Assembly: GCA_959601495.1 (NCBI GenBank)
Contig: CAUGPT010000004.1
Span: 1 to 64,000 of the forward strand
Origin: Avispirillum sp959601495
Lineage (GTDB): Bacteria; Bacillota; Clostridia; Oscillospirales; CAG-272
DNA length: 64,000 nt
Reading direction: 5' to 3'
The notes under the pieces were generated by a model that searched no databases, was not told the DNA's origin, and worked only from the letters and a program-made list of their open reading frames with translations. This document shows, piece by piece, positions 18,560 through 27,123 of this stretch. The position numbers and the translations under genes are program-made. Within the stretch, counting starts at the first letter, position 1. Every line of letters begins with the position of its first letter.

Positions 18560-20203
18560 ATGGATCGGGACTATTACGGCGAAAGAAAACCGAATACGCA
18601 AAGCGGTGCGCAGCACCGCCGCGATCCGCAGAGCGGCGCTCAGGTCTCGCGAAATGATCAGGCGGGGCGCTACGGGCAGACTGCTTTTGGCAGGGATGCA
18701 CGCGGCGGCAGTGGCTCGGCACAGGGCAGCGGCACCGCGGACACACGGCGAAACGGCTATCAAAGCGGCAGAACCCCATCGGGCTCGGCGCAGAATGTCG
18801 GCAGAACGCAGGGAGCGTCTTCCGGAAGCGGCCCGGCACAGCCTATAGGCGGCGGGTCGGGCGGCACACCTCAGAGCCGCGCGGCTGACCGTATTTCAAG
18901 CGGCAGAGCGCCTGCGAGCACTCACGGGCACACTGCAGGCGGTACCGCACACGGCGCACCCGTGAGAGTCCGCAGAGCGGCTGATGTGCAAAAGCGTCCC
19001 GGCGCTCTTACGACAAGCGAGCAGCGCGCTCTCGCAAAACGAGAGAAAAAAGACAGGGAATGGGAAGCGGGCATACAGCGCGTTCGCCACGGAGTGGACC
19101 GTCCTCTTGCCGTTATAATCATAATCCTTCTTTGCCTCGGCACCGTTATGGTGTTTTCGGCAAGCTATCCCAACGCCATAACAGATAAAGGAGACGCGAC
19201 ATTTTATATCCGCCGCCAGCTGATGTGGCTCGCGGTCGGCGCGGTCGTCATGATCGCCGCGGCTGCAGTGCCCCATCAGGCATACAAAAAAGCGGCGCCT
19301 TCCGTCGCCATTGCCTCTCTTGCGCTTCTGGTGCTTGTACTTATCATGGGTACGGCGCGCGGCGTCGCAAGGCGCTGGATATATGTGGGCAGCGTGTCCA
19401 TTCAGCCCTCCGAGATCGCAAAGCTTGCGCTTATACTGACGCTTGCCTGGTACATAGACAAACATTTTGAAGAAGTTTCGTCCGGGCGGCTTTCCAAAAA
19501 GAAAACGTACCGCCGCAGCGTGCTTGTTCCCGGAGTTATAATGTTTACGTTCTGCGGTCTGGTGCTTTTGGAAAAGCATCTGTCAGGCACGGTAATACTT
19601 GCCGCTATAGGAGTGTGCGTAATATTTCTGAGCGGCGCCAACGTATGGCATATGGCGCTGACATACGGCATTCCCGCGATCCTTGCGGGCGGTGTGTATC
19701 TTCTGACAAACAGCTACGCGCTGCAGCGCATACTCACCCATACGGACGAAAACGCCGATAAGCTTAAGGAACTGTGGCAGACGACGCAGGGCCTTTACGC
19801 GATCGGCAGCGGCGGACTTCTTGGCGTGGGTCTGGGACATTCCAATCTGAAATACAACTACGTTTCCGAGGCGCAGAACGACTTTATCTTCACAATCTGG
19901 TGCGAGGAAACCGGACTTATAGGCGCAGTTCTGCTCATAGCACTGTACGGTCTGTTTGTCTGGCGCGGCATTACCGTTGCAAGGCGCGCCCCCGACACGT
20001 TCACGTCCCTTACCGCCTTCGGCATAACCTGTCAGGTGGGCATACAGGCGCTGCTGAACATTCTCGTGGTCACAGACCTTATACCCAATACAGGCATATC
20101 CCTGCCGTTCTTTTCGTACGGGGGCTCGTCACTGGTGCTGCTCATGTGCGAAATGGGCATACTTCTGTCTGTTTCAAAGCATTCGTTCCAAAAGAATAAA
20201 TAA
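18560..20203 (+). CDS. ftsW: FtsW-type lipid II polymerase with long N-terminal extension
   Basis: A 547-residue SEDS-family glycosyltransferase that polymerises lipid II at the septum. Residues 1-170 are a low-complexity Gly/Ser/Arg/Gln-rich cytoplasmic tail without a recognisable domain. The membrane core starts near residue 177 and has the family features GVARRWIYVGSVSIQPSEIAK, the GSGGLLGVGLGHS segment and the C-terminal PNTGISLPFFSYGGSSL. A normal FtsW is about 370-400 residues, so the tail accounts for the excess. SD AAAGGAG lies before the ATG. murD, which often lies before ftsW, is absent. SpoVE, the sporulation paralogue, cannot be excluded by sequence alone. Confidence 0.92.
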   Translation: MDRDYYGERKPNTQSGAQHRRDPQSGAQVSRNDQAGRYGQTAFGRDARGGSGSAQGSGTADTRRNGYQSGRTPSGSAQNVGRTQGASSGSGPAQPIGGGSGGTPQSRAADRISSGRAPASTHGHTAGGTAHGAPVRVRRAADVQKRPGALTTSEQRALAKREKKDREWEAGIQRVRHGVDRPLAVIIIILLCLGTVMVFSASYPNAITDKGDATFYIRRQLMWLAVGAVVMIAAAAVPHQAYKKAAPSVAIASLALLVLVLIMGTARGVARRWIYVGSVSIQPSEIAKLALILTLAWYIDKHFEEVSSGRLSKKKTYRRSVLVPGVIMFTFCGLVLLEKHLSGTVILAAIGVCVIFLSGANVWHMALTYGIPAILAGGVYLLTNSYALQRILTHTDENADKLKELWQTTQGLYAIGSGGLLGVGLGHSNLKYNYVSEAQNDFIFTIWCEETGLIGAVLLIALYGLFVWRGITVARRAPDTFTSLTAFGITCQVGIQALLNILVVTDLIPNTGISLPFFSYGGSSLVLLMCEMGILLSVSKHSFQKNK

Positions 20204-20257
20204 ACGGCGCCGGCGGCGCATTTTACCGATTTTACCGAATACGGAAGGTATTTGAAA

Positions 20258-21385
20258 ATGAGAGTTCTTATGACAGGAGGGGGCACCGGAGGTCATGTAA
20301 ATCCGGCGCTTGCAATTGCAAATACAATAAAAGAAAACGATCCCGCCTCGGAGATAGCGTTTGTGGGCACTCCCCGCGGAATCGAAAACAAGCTTGTGCC
20401 CGCGGCGGGCTACAAGCTTTACCATGTTGACGTAAGAGGTCTGCGACGCAGCTTTTCGCCCGCGAATATACGGGCTGCGTGGCTTGCGCTCACATCTCCC
20501 GCAAAAGCGAAAAAGCTTATAAAGCAGTTCCGACCCGATGTTGTTATCGGCACGGGCGGATATGTGTCGTGGCCCGTTGTGAAGGCTGCGGCAAAAATGG
20601 GCATTCCCACCGCACTGCATGAGTCAAACGCGACCCCGGGTATGGCTGTGCGTATGCTCTCCGGCGACGTTGACAGGATATACCTCAACTTTGAGGCAGC
20701 CGGTGCCGGTATACGCGATAAGGATAAGCTTATGCTTGTGGGCTGCCCCATGCTCGGCGCACCTGCGGCATCTCTTACAAAAGCCGAGGCGAGAAAAAAG
20801 CTTGGAATACCGGACGATGTTTCCACCGTTATTCTTTCTTTCGGCGGCAGCATGGGCGCGGAGAAGGTGAACGATGCCGTCTTTACGCTTATGCAGCGCT
20901 ATACCGGCGGCAGAGAAGGCGTTTGGCATACCCATGCCACGGGCGCTATAGAAAAGGATATTGCCGCGGGCTGGTTCAGGGAAAGAGGACTTGACAAATA
21001 CAAAAACCTTGAACTTCTGGAGTACATATACGATATGCCGATACGTATGGCGGCTGCGGACATAGTCATCTCCCGCGCGGGCGCAATGACCGTTTCCGAG
21101 CTTGCGCTGCACGGGAAATGCACCGTGTTTATCCCGTCGCCGAACGTTACCGACGATCAGCAGTATAAAAACGCCAAGGTGCTGGCGGAAGCCGACGCGG
21201 CGCTGATAATCCGCGAGGGAGCTGACTGCGGCGACAGACTGTGCGCAGCAGTGACCGGGCTTTGCGAACATCCCGAAAACCGCGCGAAAATGGAGGAAAA
21301 CATCAAAAAGTTTGCCTCTCCCGACGCAAATCGGCTGATCTACAACGATATCGTAAAGCTTGTTAAAAAGGGAAAAAAGGCATAA
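20258..21385 (+). CDS. murG: UDP-GlcNAc:lipid I GlcNAc transferase
   Basis: A 375-residue peripheral membrane glycosyltransferase that converts lipid I to lipid II. The N-terminal glycine loop is MTGGGTGGHVNPALAIA and the second G-loop is LSFGGSMGAEKVND; the donor-site segment is ISRAGAMTVSELALHGK. The ATG at 20258 is preferred over the in-frame TTG at 20252 because GGAAGG (20243-20248) then sits at a normal distance. It follows ftsW by about 50 bp and precedes divIB in one apparent operon. Confidence 0.95.
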   Translation: MRVLMTGGGTGGHVNPALAIANTIKENDPASEIAFVGTPRGIENKLVPAAGYKLYHVDVRGLRRSFSPANIRAAWLALTSPAKAKKLIKQFRPDVVIGTGGYVSWPVVKAAAKMGIPTALHESNATPGMAVRMLSGDVDRIYLNFEAAGAGIRDKDKLMLVGCPMLGAPAASLTKAEARKKLGIPDDVSTVILSFGGSMGAEKVNDAVFTLMQRYTGGREGVWHTHATGAIEKDIAAGWFRERGLDKYKNLELLEYIYDMPIRMAAADIVISRAGAMTVSELALHGKCTVFIPSPNVTDDQQYKNAKVLAEADAALIIREGADCGDRLCAAVTGLCEHPENRAKMEENIKKFASPDANRLIYNDIVKLVKKGKKA

Positions 21386-21450
21386 AGAGTTTTTTTGTAT
21401 CGGCTTTGCCGATGACTATGCGGTAATTTCCGCGGCGGGAGGTGAGAGCG

Positions 21451-22962
21451 TTGCCGAAATCCGTAAACGATTACTATGCCGAAAAAATGAAGCGGCTTCT
21501 GGAACTGCAAAAGCAGGAAGAAGACAGCCGCTTGTCTGGCAGGCCCATGACTCTTGCCGCGCCGTCGGATCAGCTTTCGATCGAGACACGCGGACATGGG
21601 TATTATAACAGCTTTCGCACGAAAAGCCGCGAACAGCGCACCGGCGCAGCCGAGGCGGGCGAAAGACCGCTCGGCACCGCCCCGGGTCATGCGCCGCGTC
21701 CCGTGCGTACCGTCGGCAGTGACGCTTCCCGCTTAAGTGCTGCCGCTCCTCACACAAGAACGGGCGGCGCGAATACGGGCGCGGTCGGTACGGATGCAGG
21801 CGCGGGCGCCGCACCGCGCGGCTCGGGCCCAAACAGCGGCGCGTGGGCGAGAATCTCTCCCGACGATATATACGAAAACGCACGCAGACGCACGGAGCAG
21901 CAGAAAGCCGAAGAAGAAAAGCGCCGCGCCCTTAATGAAAAACTAAAAAAAGAAAACGCCGCGGCGGCTGCCGCAAGAGCCCGCGCGGCAGAAAAAAAGG
22001 CGTATGAAAGTCCTCATGCCAACGTCGGCACGCCGGGACAAGCAGTCGACGGCGCGGGGCAAAGCGCACGCGGACGAAGTGCGGGAAGCGCGCGGAATGC
22101 CCGCGGGGTAAACGGCGGCGCATCCTTTGAGCAGACCGAAGCGGACAAGCGCCGCGAGAGAGCCGCAAAACAAGAGGCGCTCGAAAAAGCAAAACGCGCA
22201 CGAAGACTCAGAAAAATACGCGATGCCGTTATATCATTTGTGCTGATCCTTGCGGTCTTTGCCGTTATGTGCATAGTGGTGTACAGACTTCTGTTTGTGA
22301 TATCAGATATTAGCGTTGACGGCAGCGAAAACTACAGTGCCGATGAAATAATCGCGGCATCCGGTGTGGCTGAGGGGGATCATCTGTATTCCTTCCGCGC
22401 AAGCAGCACGGAGCAAAGCATTATACTGCGCTGCCCGCTTGTAAGCAGCGTCAGGGTAAAGCGCAGCGCTCCCCGCAAGGTAACTTTTCAGATCACCGAG
22501 GAAAAAAGCACCTACTACGCCGATTTCTACGGCGAGTACAGGGCTATGTCCTCAGATCTTAGGGTGCTTTACTCGGTAACAAGAGACGAGGCACGGGAAC
22601 AGGGGCTTGTGCTTCTGAAGCTGCCCGCAGTGTCAAAAGCGGTCTCGGGAACGGCGGCGCAGTATTCTTCGGTGAGAAGAGACAGCTACATATACGATAC
22701 AGTAAAGGCGCTTTCCGAATCAGAGCTTTGGGGCAGGATCGGTGCCGTGGATCTTACGGGAAAATATGATATAAAAATGGTCTGCGACGGAAAATATCTG
22801 CTTTCCTTCGGCGATTCAGGCTCCGCGGATTCAAAGCTGCGCATAGCCGCGGCGGTCCTCAAGGACGATATGTTCTCGGGAGACGATAAGGCGAAGATCG
22901 ATCTCACAAATCTTGCTCAGACCGGCGTTGTTGTCGACAACAGGCTGGAGCTTGACTGGTAA
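21451..22962 (+). CDS. divIB: DivIB/FtsQ-like division protein with long N-terminal extension
   Basis: A 503-residue single-pass membrane protein. Residues 1-255 form a highly charged, Ala/Arg/Gly-rich cytoplasmic region, partly a predicted helical coil (KAEEEKRRALNEKLKKEN). One membrane segment follows near 258-280, then a POTRA domain starting at SDISVDGSENYSADEII and a beta domain typical of FtsQ/DivIB. These proteins form the FtsQLB or DivIB-FtsL-DivIC complex that licenses septal synthesis. The start is probably TTG at 21451 because GGGAGGTG lies 7 bp before it; GTG at 21442 overlaps that SD. The extension is much longer than in Bacillus DivIB. Confidence 0.85.
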   Translation: MPKSVNDYYAEKMKRLLELQKQEEDSRLSGRPMTLAAPSDQLSIETRGHGYYNSFRTKSREQRTGAAEAGERPLGTAPGHAPRPVRTVGSDASRLSAAAPHTRTGGANTGAVGTDAGAGAAPRGSGPNSGAWARISPDDIYENARRRTEQQKAEEEKRRALNEKLKKENAAAAAARARAAEKKAYESPHANVGTPGQAVDGAGQSARGRSAGSARNARGVNGGASFEQTEADKRRERAAKQEALEKAKRARRLRKIRDAVISFVLILAVFAVMCIVVYRLLFVISDISVDGSENYSADEIIAASGVAEGDHLYSFRASSTEQSIILRCPLVSSVRVKRSAPRKVTFQITEEKSTYYADFYGEYRAMSSDLRVLYSVTRDEAREQGLVLLKLPAVSKAVSGTAAQYSSVRRDSYIYDTVKALSESELWGRIGAVDLTGKYDIKMVCDGKYLLSFGDSGSADSKLRIAAAVLKDDMFSGDDKAKIDLTNLAQTGVVVDNRLELDW

Positions 22963-23014
22963 AATCGCTTAGACAATTGCATAAAATACCGATAAAAGAC
23001 AAATGCATAAAAAT

Positions 23015-23055
23015 GCCGTCCGCAGTGCGCAAGCCCACTGAGGACGGCGTTTTTT
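23015..23055 (+). terminator. Intrinsic terminator after divIB
   Basis: GCCGTCC (23015-23021) pairs with GGACGGC (23042-23048), with internal CAGTG/CACTG, followed by GTTTTTT. It separates divIB from ftsZ transcription. Confidence 0.85.
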
Positions 23056-23097
23056 GCAAAAAAATAAAATAAAACGAAAAAAATTCGGCAAAACATC

Positions 23098-23126
23098 TTG
23101 AAAAACAGCGCCGGATAGTATATTAT
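23098..23126 (+). promoter_or_regulatory. ftsZ promoter
   Basis: TTGAAA (23098-23103), 17-bp spacer, TATTAT (23121-23126), about 90 bp before the ftsZ start. Confidence 0.7.
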
Positions 23127-23215
23127 AAATGTAAGTGTAAAAACGGCGAAAGCCGAAACTGCGCATAATTCGCGCAAAGCGGCGCGGGTCCATATAAAAA
23201 ACGGAGGATAATAAA

Positions 23216-24391
23216 ATGCCTTTTGAACTTGACGAAGAATTTGAAAGCGGCGTTAATATTAAGGTCGTAGGTGTAGGCGGCGGCGGAAACAATGCTGTCA
23301 ACAGAATGATCTCTTCCAACGTACGCGGCGTGGATTTTATTGCTATCAATACCGATAAGCAGGCTCTTCAGAAGTCTGCCGCAACTCATAAGATCCCGAT
23401 CGGCGAGAAGATTACCAAGGGTCACGGCGCGGGCTCAAACCCCGACATCGGCGCAAAAGCCGCAGAGGAGAGCATTGAAGAAATAAAGACAAGCCTTACC
23501 GGTGCGGACATGGTGTTCATCACCACCGGCATGGGCGGCGGCACCGGCACCGGCGCTGCTCCCATCGTTGCGCGCATCGCAAAAGAGATGGGCATGCTCA
23601 CCATCGGTATTGTCACAAAGCCTTTCGCGTTTGAGGGCAAAAAGAGAAAAGTACAGGCAGACGCGGGCATCGCCTCTCTCAGCCAGTACGTTGACTCTCT
23701 CGTTATAATTCCCAACGAAAGACTTAAGCAGGTCTCCGATAAGCCCATTACAATGATAAACGCTTTTGAGATCGCCGACGACGTGCTCAGCCACGGCGTT
23801 CAGTCCATTTCCGAGCTTATCAACGTTCCCGGTTACATAAACCTTGATTTTGCGGACGTTACCTCCGTAATGCAGGATGCGGGATACGCACACATGGGCG
23901 TCGGCTATGCTACCGGCAAGGAGAAGGCAGAGCTTTCGGCAAAGGCTGCAATTTCCAGCCCGCTGCTTGAAACTTCCATCAACGGCGCACACGGTATTCT
24001 CGGTAACATCACCGCTTCTCCCGATATATCCATGGAGGACATCGACATTGCATGCACCATGATCGCCAACGAAGCGCATGAGGATGCAACGGTCATCTGG
24101 GGTGTTGCTTTCGATCCCGATATGGAAGACGCTATGAAGATCACCATCATAGCAACAGGCTTTGAGAACGAAAATGAGGATCTCAGCGTTCCCGCAGCTA
24201 CAGCTGCAAAGGCTGCTCCCGCAGCAGCGGCGGCAAAGCCCGCGGAAAAGCCTGCAGAAAGCGCTCAGCCTTCCGCGGATGACGATATTTCCGACGACGA
24301 GCTTGACGAGCTTCTCGGTATAGTCAACGTAAAGAGCAAGGAGCACAAGCTTGACACTGCCGAGAACAGCGGACTCAAGAGATATTTCTGA
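23216..24391 (+). CDS. ftsZ: Cell division protein FtsZ
   Basis: A 391-residue tubulin-like GTPase that forms the division ring. The N-terminal loop is VVGVGGGGNNAVNRM, the tubulin signature is GMGGGTGTGAAP (about residues 102-113) and the T7 loop is NLDFADVTSVM. The C-terminal linker (about 318-375) is Ala/Pro-rich, and the end (LDTAENSGLKRYF) is unlike the usual FtsZ tail, although an acidic segment DDELDELLGIV precedes it and may carry the FtsA/SepF contact. It has its own promoter and terminator, typical for a highly expressed gene. The codon bias is more polished than in neighbouring genes. Confidence 0.97.
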   Translation: MPFELDEEFESGVNIKVVGVGGGGNNAVNRMISSNVRGVDFIAINTDKQALQKSAATHKIPIGEKITKGHGAGSNPDIGAKAAEESIEEIKTSLTGADMVFITTGMGGGTGTGAAPIVARIAKEMGMLTIGIVTKPFAFEGKKRKVQADAGIASLSQYVDSLVIIPNERLKQVSDKPITMINAFEIADDVLSHGVQSISELINVPGYINLDFADVTSVMQDAGYAHMGVGYATGKEKAELSAKAAISSPLLETSINGAHGILGNITASPDISMEDIDIACTMIANEAHEDATVIWGVAFDPDMEDAMKITIIATGFENENEDLSVPAATAAKAAPAAAAAKPAEKPAESAQPSADDDISDDELDELLGIVNVKSKEHKLDTAENSGLKRYF

Positions 24392-24411
24392 GACGAATAT
24401 ATATGAAAAAA

Positions 24412-24436
24412 GGATGCCGTGCGGCATCCTTTTTTT
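24412..24436 (+). terminator. ftsZ terminator
   Basis: GGATGCC (24412-24418) pairs with GGCATCC (24423-24429), preceded by AAAAAA and followed by TTTTTTT. Confidence 0.9.
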
Positions 24437-24498
24437 GTCGCTCGGCTGAATTTGCGGCACACGGACAGGCGGGCGCTCGATATAGTCCCGGCATGGCG

Positions 24499-24596
24499 GA
24501 CAGACCCGCACCGCCCGTGGGGGATGATGCAAGCGGCGCCGCGCTGCCTGCCTCAAGCTCGCGCAGACAGATCCGTGCCGCCCGTGCGGGATGATG
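24499..24596. repeat. 31-bp imperfect direct repeat
   Basis: Copies at 24499-24529 and 24566-24596, both beginning GACAGA and ending GGGATGATG, with a shared CCGCCCGTG core. Period 67 bp, non-coding. Confidence 0.6.
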
Positions 24597-24727
24597 TTCT
24601 GTTTCGGCGGCTTCCCGACGATCGGCCCCGACACCCCCGCCTGCGGGCGTCTTTGCAAAATAATGCGAAAAACCCGCCTGCATGCGGAAAAAATTGCCCG
24701 CAGCGCACTGTTTTTTATATATCTCTG

Positions 24728-24756
24728 TTGAAGTCCGCATTTTTATGTGGTATACT
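24728..24756 (+). promoter_or_regulatory. hom promoter
   Basis: TTGAAG (24728-24733), 17-bp spacer, TATACT (24751-24756). Confidence 0.7.
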
Positions 24757-24797
24757 TATAAAAATTCATAAATATACACTTTGGGAGAATTTCGGAA

Positions 24798-26033
24798 ATG
24801 ACAAATATCGCAATACTCGGTTTCGGCGTCGTCGGCGGAGGCATAACCGAGGTCATAGAGCAGAACGGCAAGGCGCTTGAAAAATATACGGGGGACGGAA
24901 TGTACGTAAAGTATATCCTCGATCTCCGTGATTTTCCGGACTCTCCGTACAGCGACAGGGTAGTTCACGACATAAACATAATCGCTAAGGATCCAGAGGT
25001 CAGCATTGTGTGCGAGGCTATGGGCGGTGTGAATCCCGCGTATGATTTTTCCGTAATGCTCATGGAGCACGGCAAAAGCGTTGTTACCTCCAACAAAGAG
25101 CTTGTGGCAAAAAGAGGCGTTGAGCTTTGCGAGACGGCGGAGAAGAACGGCGTAAGCTATATGTTTGAGGCAAGCGTCGGCGGCGGTATACCCGAGATAC
25201 GCGGTATGCGCACATCCCTTGCGGGAGACACTGTAGGCGCTGTAAACGGCATACTCAACGGTACGACGAACTACATCCTTACAAGAATGAAAAAGGACGG
25301 CGCCACATTTGCCGAGGCGCTTTCCGAGGCGCAGCGGCTCGGATACGCCGAGAGAGATCCCAGCGCCGACGTGGACGGTCTTGACGCGCAGCGCAAGATC
25401 ATGATACTGACGGCTGTCGCCACCGGCTGCCTTGCTGATGAGAGTGATGTTTACGCGGAGACGCTGAGAAATATAACCCCCCTCGACATGGACGCGGCTG
25501 CCCGCTGGGGCGGCACGGTAAAGCTTGTGGGCAGCGCGAGAATAAAGCCGGACGCCGGCGGCGCCTCAATGTACGTTTGCCCCACGTTTGTACCTTCGGA
25601 CTGCCCCCTGTCGTTTGTGGACGACGTTTATAACGCTATATCCGTCGCAAGCCCCGTTACGGGAGACGTGATGTTCTACGGCAGAGGCGCGGGCAGAATG
25701 CCTACGGCGGGCGCGATGGTGGCGGATGCGGCGTCGATCGCCTCGGGACTTTGCAATGGTGAGAAGAAGATGGCATGGCAGAGCGCGCCCGACGGTTGGG
25801 TAACGCCCTTTGAAGAACTCAGCTTTTCATACTATGTACGTGTGAAAACAGACGACCCCGCGCAGGCGCTTGAGGCGGCGGCCCTTGCCCTCGGCACGGC
25901 GGAAAAACTTCCTTCGACCCCCGCGGGATACGTCGAGTATATAACTCCCGAAGTAAAAGAGTCCGAAGCGAGACGGCTGTTCTCCGGCGAGCTTTGCAAG
26001 GCGGAGTCCGTCATTCGCATACTCGCAAAATAA
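24798..26033 (+). CDS. hom: Homoserine dehydrogenase
   Basis: A 411-residue cytoplasmic oxidoreductase that reduces aspartate semialdehyde to homoserine for threonine and methionine synthesis. The NAD(P)-binding loop is ILGFGVVGGGI at residues 4-14. The catalytic region has VNGILNGTTNYILTRM and DPSADVDGLDAQRKI. The C-terminal 75 residues resemble the regulatory ACT domain found in Gram-positive homoserine dehydrogenases, suggesting threonine feedback. The SD GGGAGA precedes the ATG. It is followed directly by two strong hairpins and has no thrC or thrB next to it. Confidence 0.95.
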   Translation: MTNIAILGFGVVGGGITEVIEQNGKALEKYTGDGMYVKYILDLRDFPDSPYSDRVVHDINIIAKDPEVSIVCEAMGGVNPAYDFSVMLMEHGKSVVTSNKELVAKRGVELCETAEKNGVSYMFEASVGGGIPEIRGMRTSLAGDTVGAVNGILNGTTNYILTRMKKDGATFAEALSEAQRLGYAERDPSADVDGLDAQRKIMILTAVATGCLADESDVYAETLRNITPLDMDAAARWGGTVKLVGSARIKPDAGGASMYVCPTFVPSDCPLSFVDDVYNAISVASPVTGDVMFYGRGAGRMPTAGAMVADAASIASGLCNGEKKMAWQSAPDGWVTPFEELSFSYYVRVKTDDPAQALEAAALALGTAEKLPSTPAGYVEYITPEVKESEARRLFSGELCKAESVIRILAK

Positions 26034-26040
26034 AAAACGA

Positions 26041-26076
26041 AAGCGGAAAACGGCGCAGCCGTTTTCCGCTTTTTCA
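26041..26076 (+). terminator. hom terminator
   Basis: AAGCGGAAAACGGC (26041-26054) pairs perfectly with GCCGTTTTCCGCTT (26058-26071), then TTTTC. Confidence 0.88.
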
Positions 26077-26086
26077 CAATATGAAA

Positions 26087-26132
26087 GCGCAGCCTTTGGC
26101 AGAAACCGTTCTGCCAAAGGCTGCGCCGTTTT
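26087..26132. terminator. Second terminator hairpin, between convergent genes
   Basis: An 18-bp perfect stem (26087-26104 with 26109-26126), loop ACCG, followed by CGTTTTTAT on the plus strand. It lies between hom and the convergent coaW-like gene and may protect both from read-through. Confidence 0.82.
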
Positions 26133-26166
26133 TATACCGCCGGGCGGCTGATAAATTACAAGGCGT

Positions 26167-27027
26167 TTATTCGTCAAAGCCCGCTCTGCGGCAGCCCGCG
26201 AGAGCCGCGCCGATGACTGTGCCGAACTGCGAATATTTGGGGATTATGAAATTCATGTCAAACATTCTGTTGAGGTTATCGAATATCTTCGGCGCCTGGG
26301 AAACGCTTGTCAGGTTTCCTGTCAGCACAACGTTTTTCAGCGAATAGTTGCGCGCGGCGAAAAGACTTACCATGCCTACGGTCTCAAACACCATGTTTAT
26401 AAGCGCGAGCGCGAGATCCGCTTTTGTGGCGATGTCGCTGACGTTGCCGAAGTTTGAAGCCGTCATTGTATCGGCAAAGCCGGGGACGATATCCTGCTTT
26501 GTAATGTCGTTGATCTTAAGGTCCACATTGCGCAGATCTCCCCCTTCGGCAAGCTCTTCGATGTGGGCAACGGTGTCCATACCCAAAATCTTTTTGGAAA
26601 GCCCCACGAGCGTGCCGCCGCCGACGCCTGTACCGCCGAGATATACGGGCGGCGCGCCCGCTTCGGCATAAACAAGCGCCGTGCCTGTGCCGAGGCTTGC
26701 GATGATAGCCTTGTCATAGCTGCAGAGATAAAGACCGCCGAGCCCTATGCAGTCGAATTCGGGCACGATCTCGCAGTCAAGCGAAAATATATCGTTTTTG
26801 ATGTAGGACGCGCCTACACCGGTGATCATCACTTTTTCAATGTCGGCAAGAGTCAGATCGTTTTGATCGGTAAACTTTCCGAAAGCGCCGTAAACAGACG
26901 TAACGGGGTCTGCCGCGCGGACGAATATGGGCTCGATCAGCCGTCTTTCTCCGCTCGTAAGGTCGAAGCCAACGATCTTCGTGGTGCTTCCGCCGACGTC
27001 GATGCCGATTATGGTTCTTTTTTTCAT
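26167..27027 (-). CDS. coaW: Type II pantothenate kinase
   Basis: A 286-residue actin-fold kinase of the type II pantothenate kinase family, which phosphorylates pantothenate in the first step of coenzyme A synthesis. The phosphate loop is IGIDVGGSTTKIVGF at residues 6-20, the second loop is SLGTGTALV and a third glycine-rich motif is GGTGVGGGTLVGLS. The C-terminal part ends VIGAALAGCRR. The length fits the family. It stands alone on the minus strand between hom and spoIIP. The sequence supports the family; the substrate is by family inference. Confidence 0.88.
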   Translation of the reverse strand: MKKRTIIGIDVGGSTTKIVGFDLTSGERRLIEPIFVRAADPVTSVYGAFGKFTDQNDLTLADIEKVMITGVGASYIKNDIFSLDCEIVPEFDCIGLGGLYLCSYDKAIIASLGTGTALVYAEAGAPPVYLGGTGVGGGTLVGLSKKILGMDTVAHIEELAEGGDLRNVDLKINDITKQDIVPGFADTMTASNFGNVSDIATKADLALALINMVFETVGMVSLFAARNYSLKNVVLTGNLTSVSQAPKIFDNLNRMFDMNFIIPKYSQFGTVIGAALAGCRRAGFDE

Positions 27028-27123
27028 AGATATACACTTCCCGTGGTAGAGCTTTGCGCCGGCCGCGCCGAAGAGTGTGTTATCGGCTGCCGCGCGTATA
27101 CCTATAATATCACATAAAAGGCG

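Larger units (their letters stand above)
24392..24797. other. Intergenic region between ftsZ and hom
   Basis: It holds the ftsZ terminator, a 31-bp imperfect direct repeat (24499-24529 and 24566-24596) in a GC-rich stretch, and the hom promoter. No gene is supported. Confidence 0.6.

Noticed and set aside
23435..24658. Minus-strand frame of 407 codons
   Set aside because: It is antisense to ftsZ and crosses the ftsZ terminator. No recognisable protein features.
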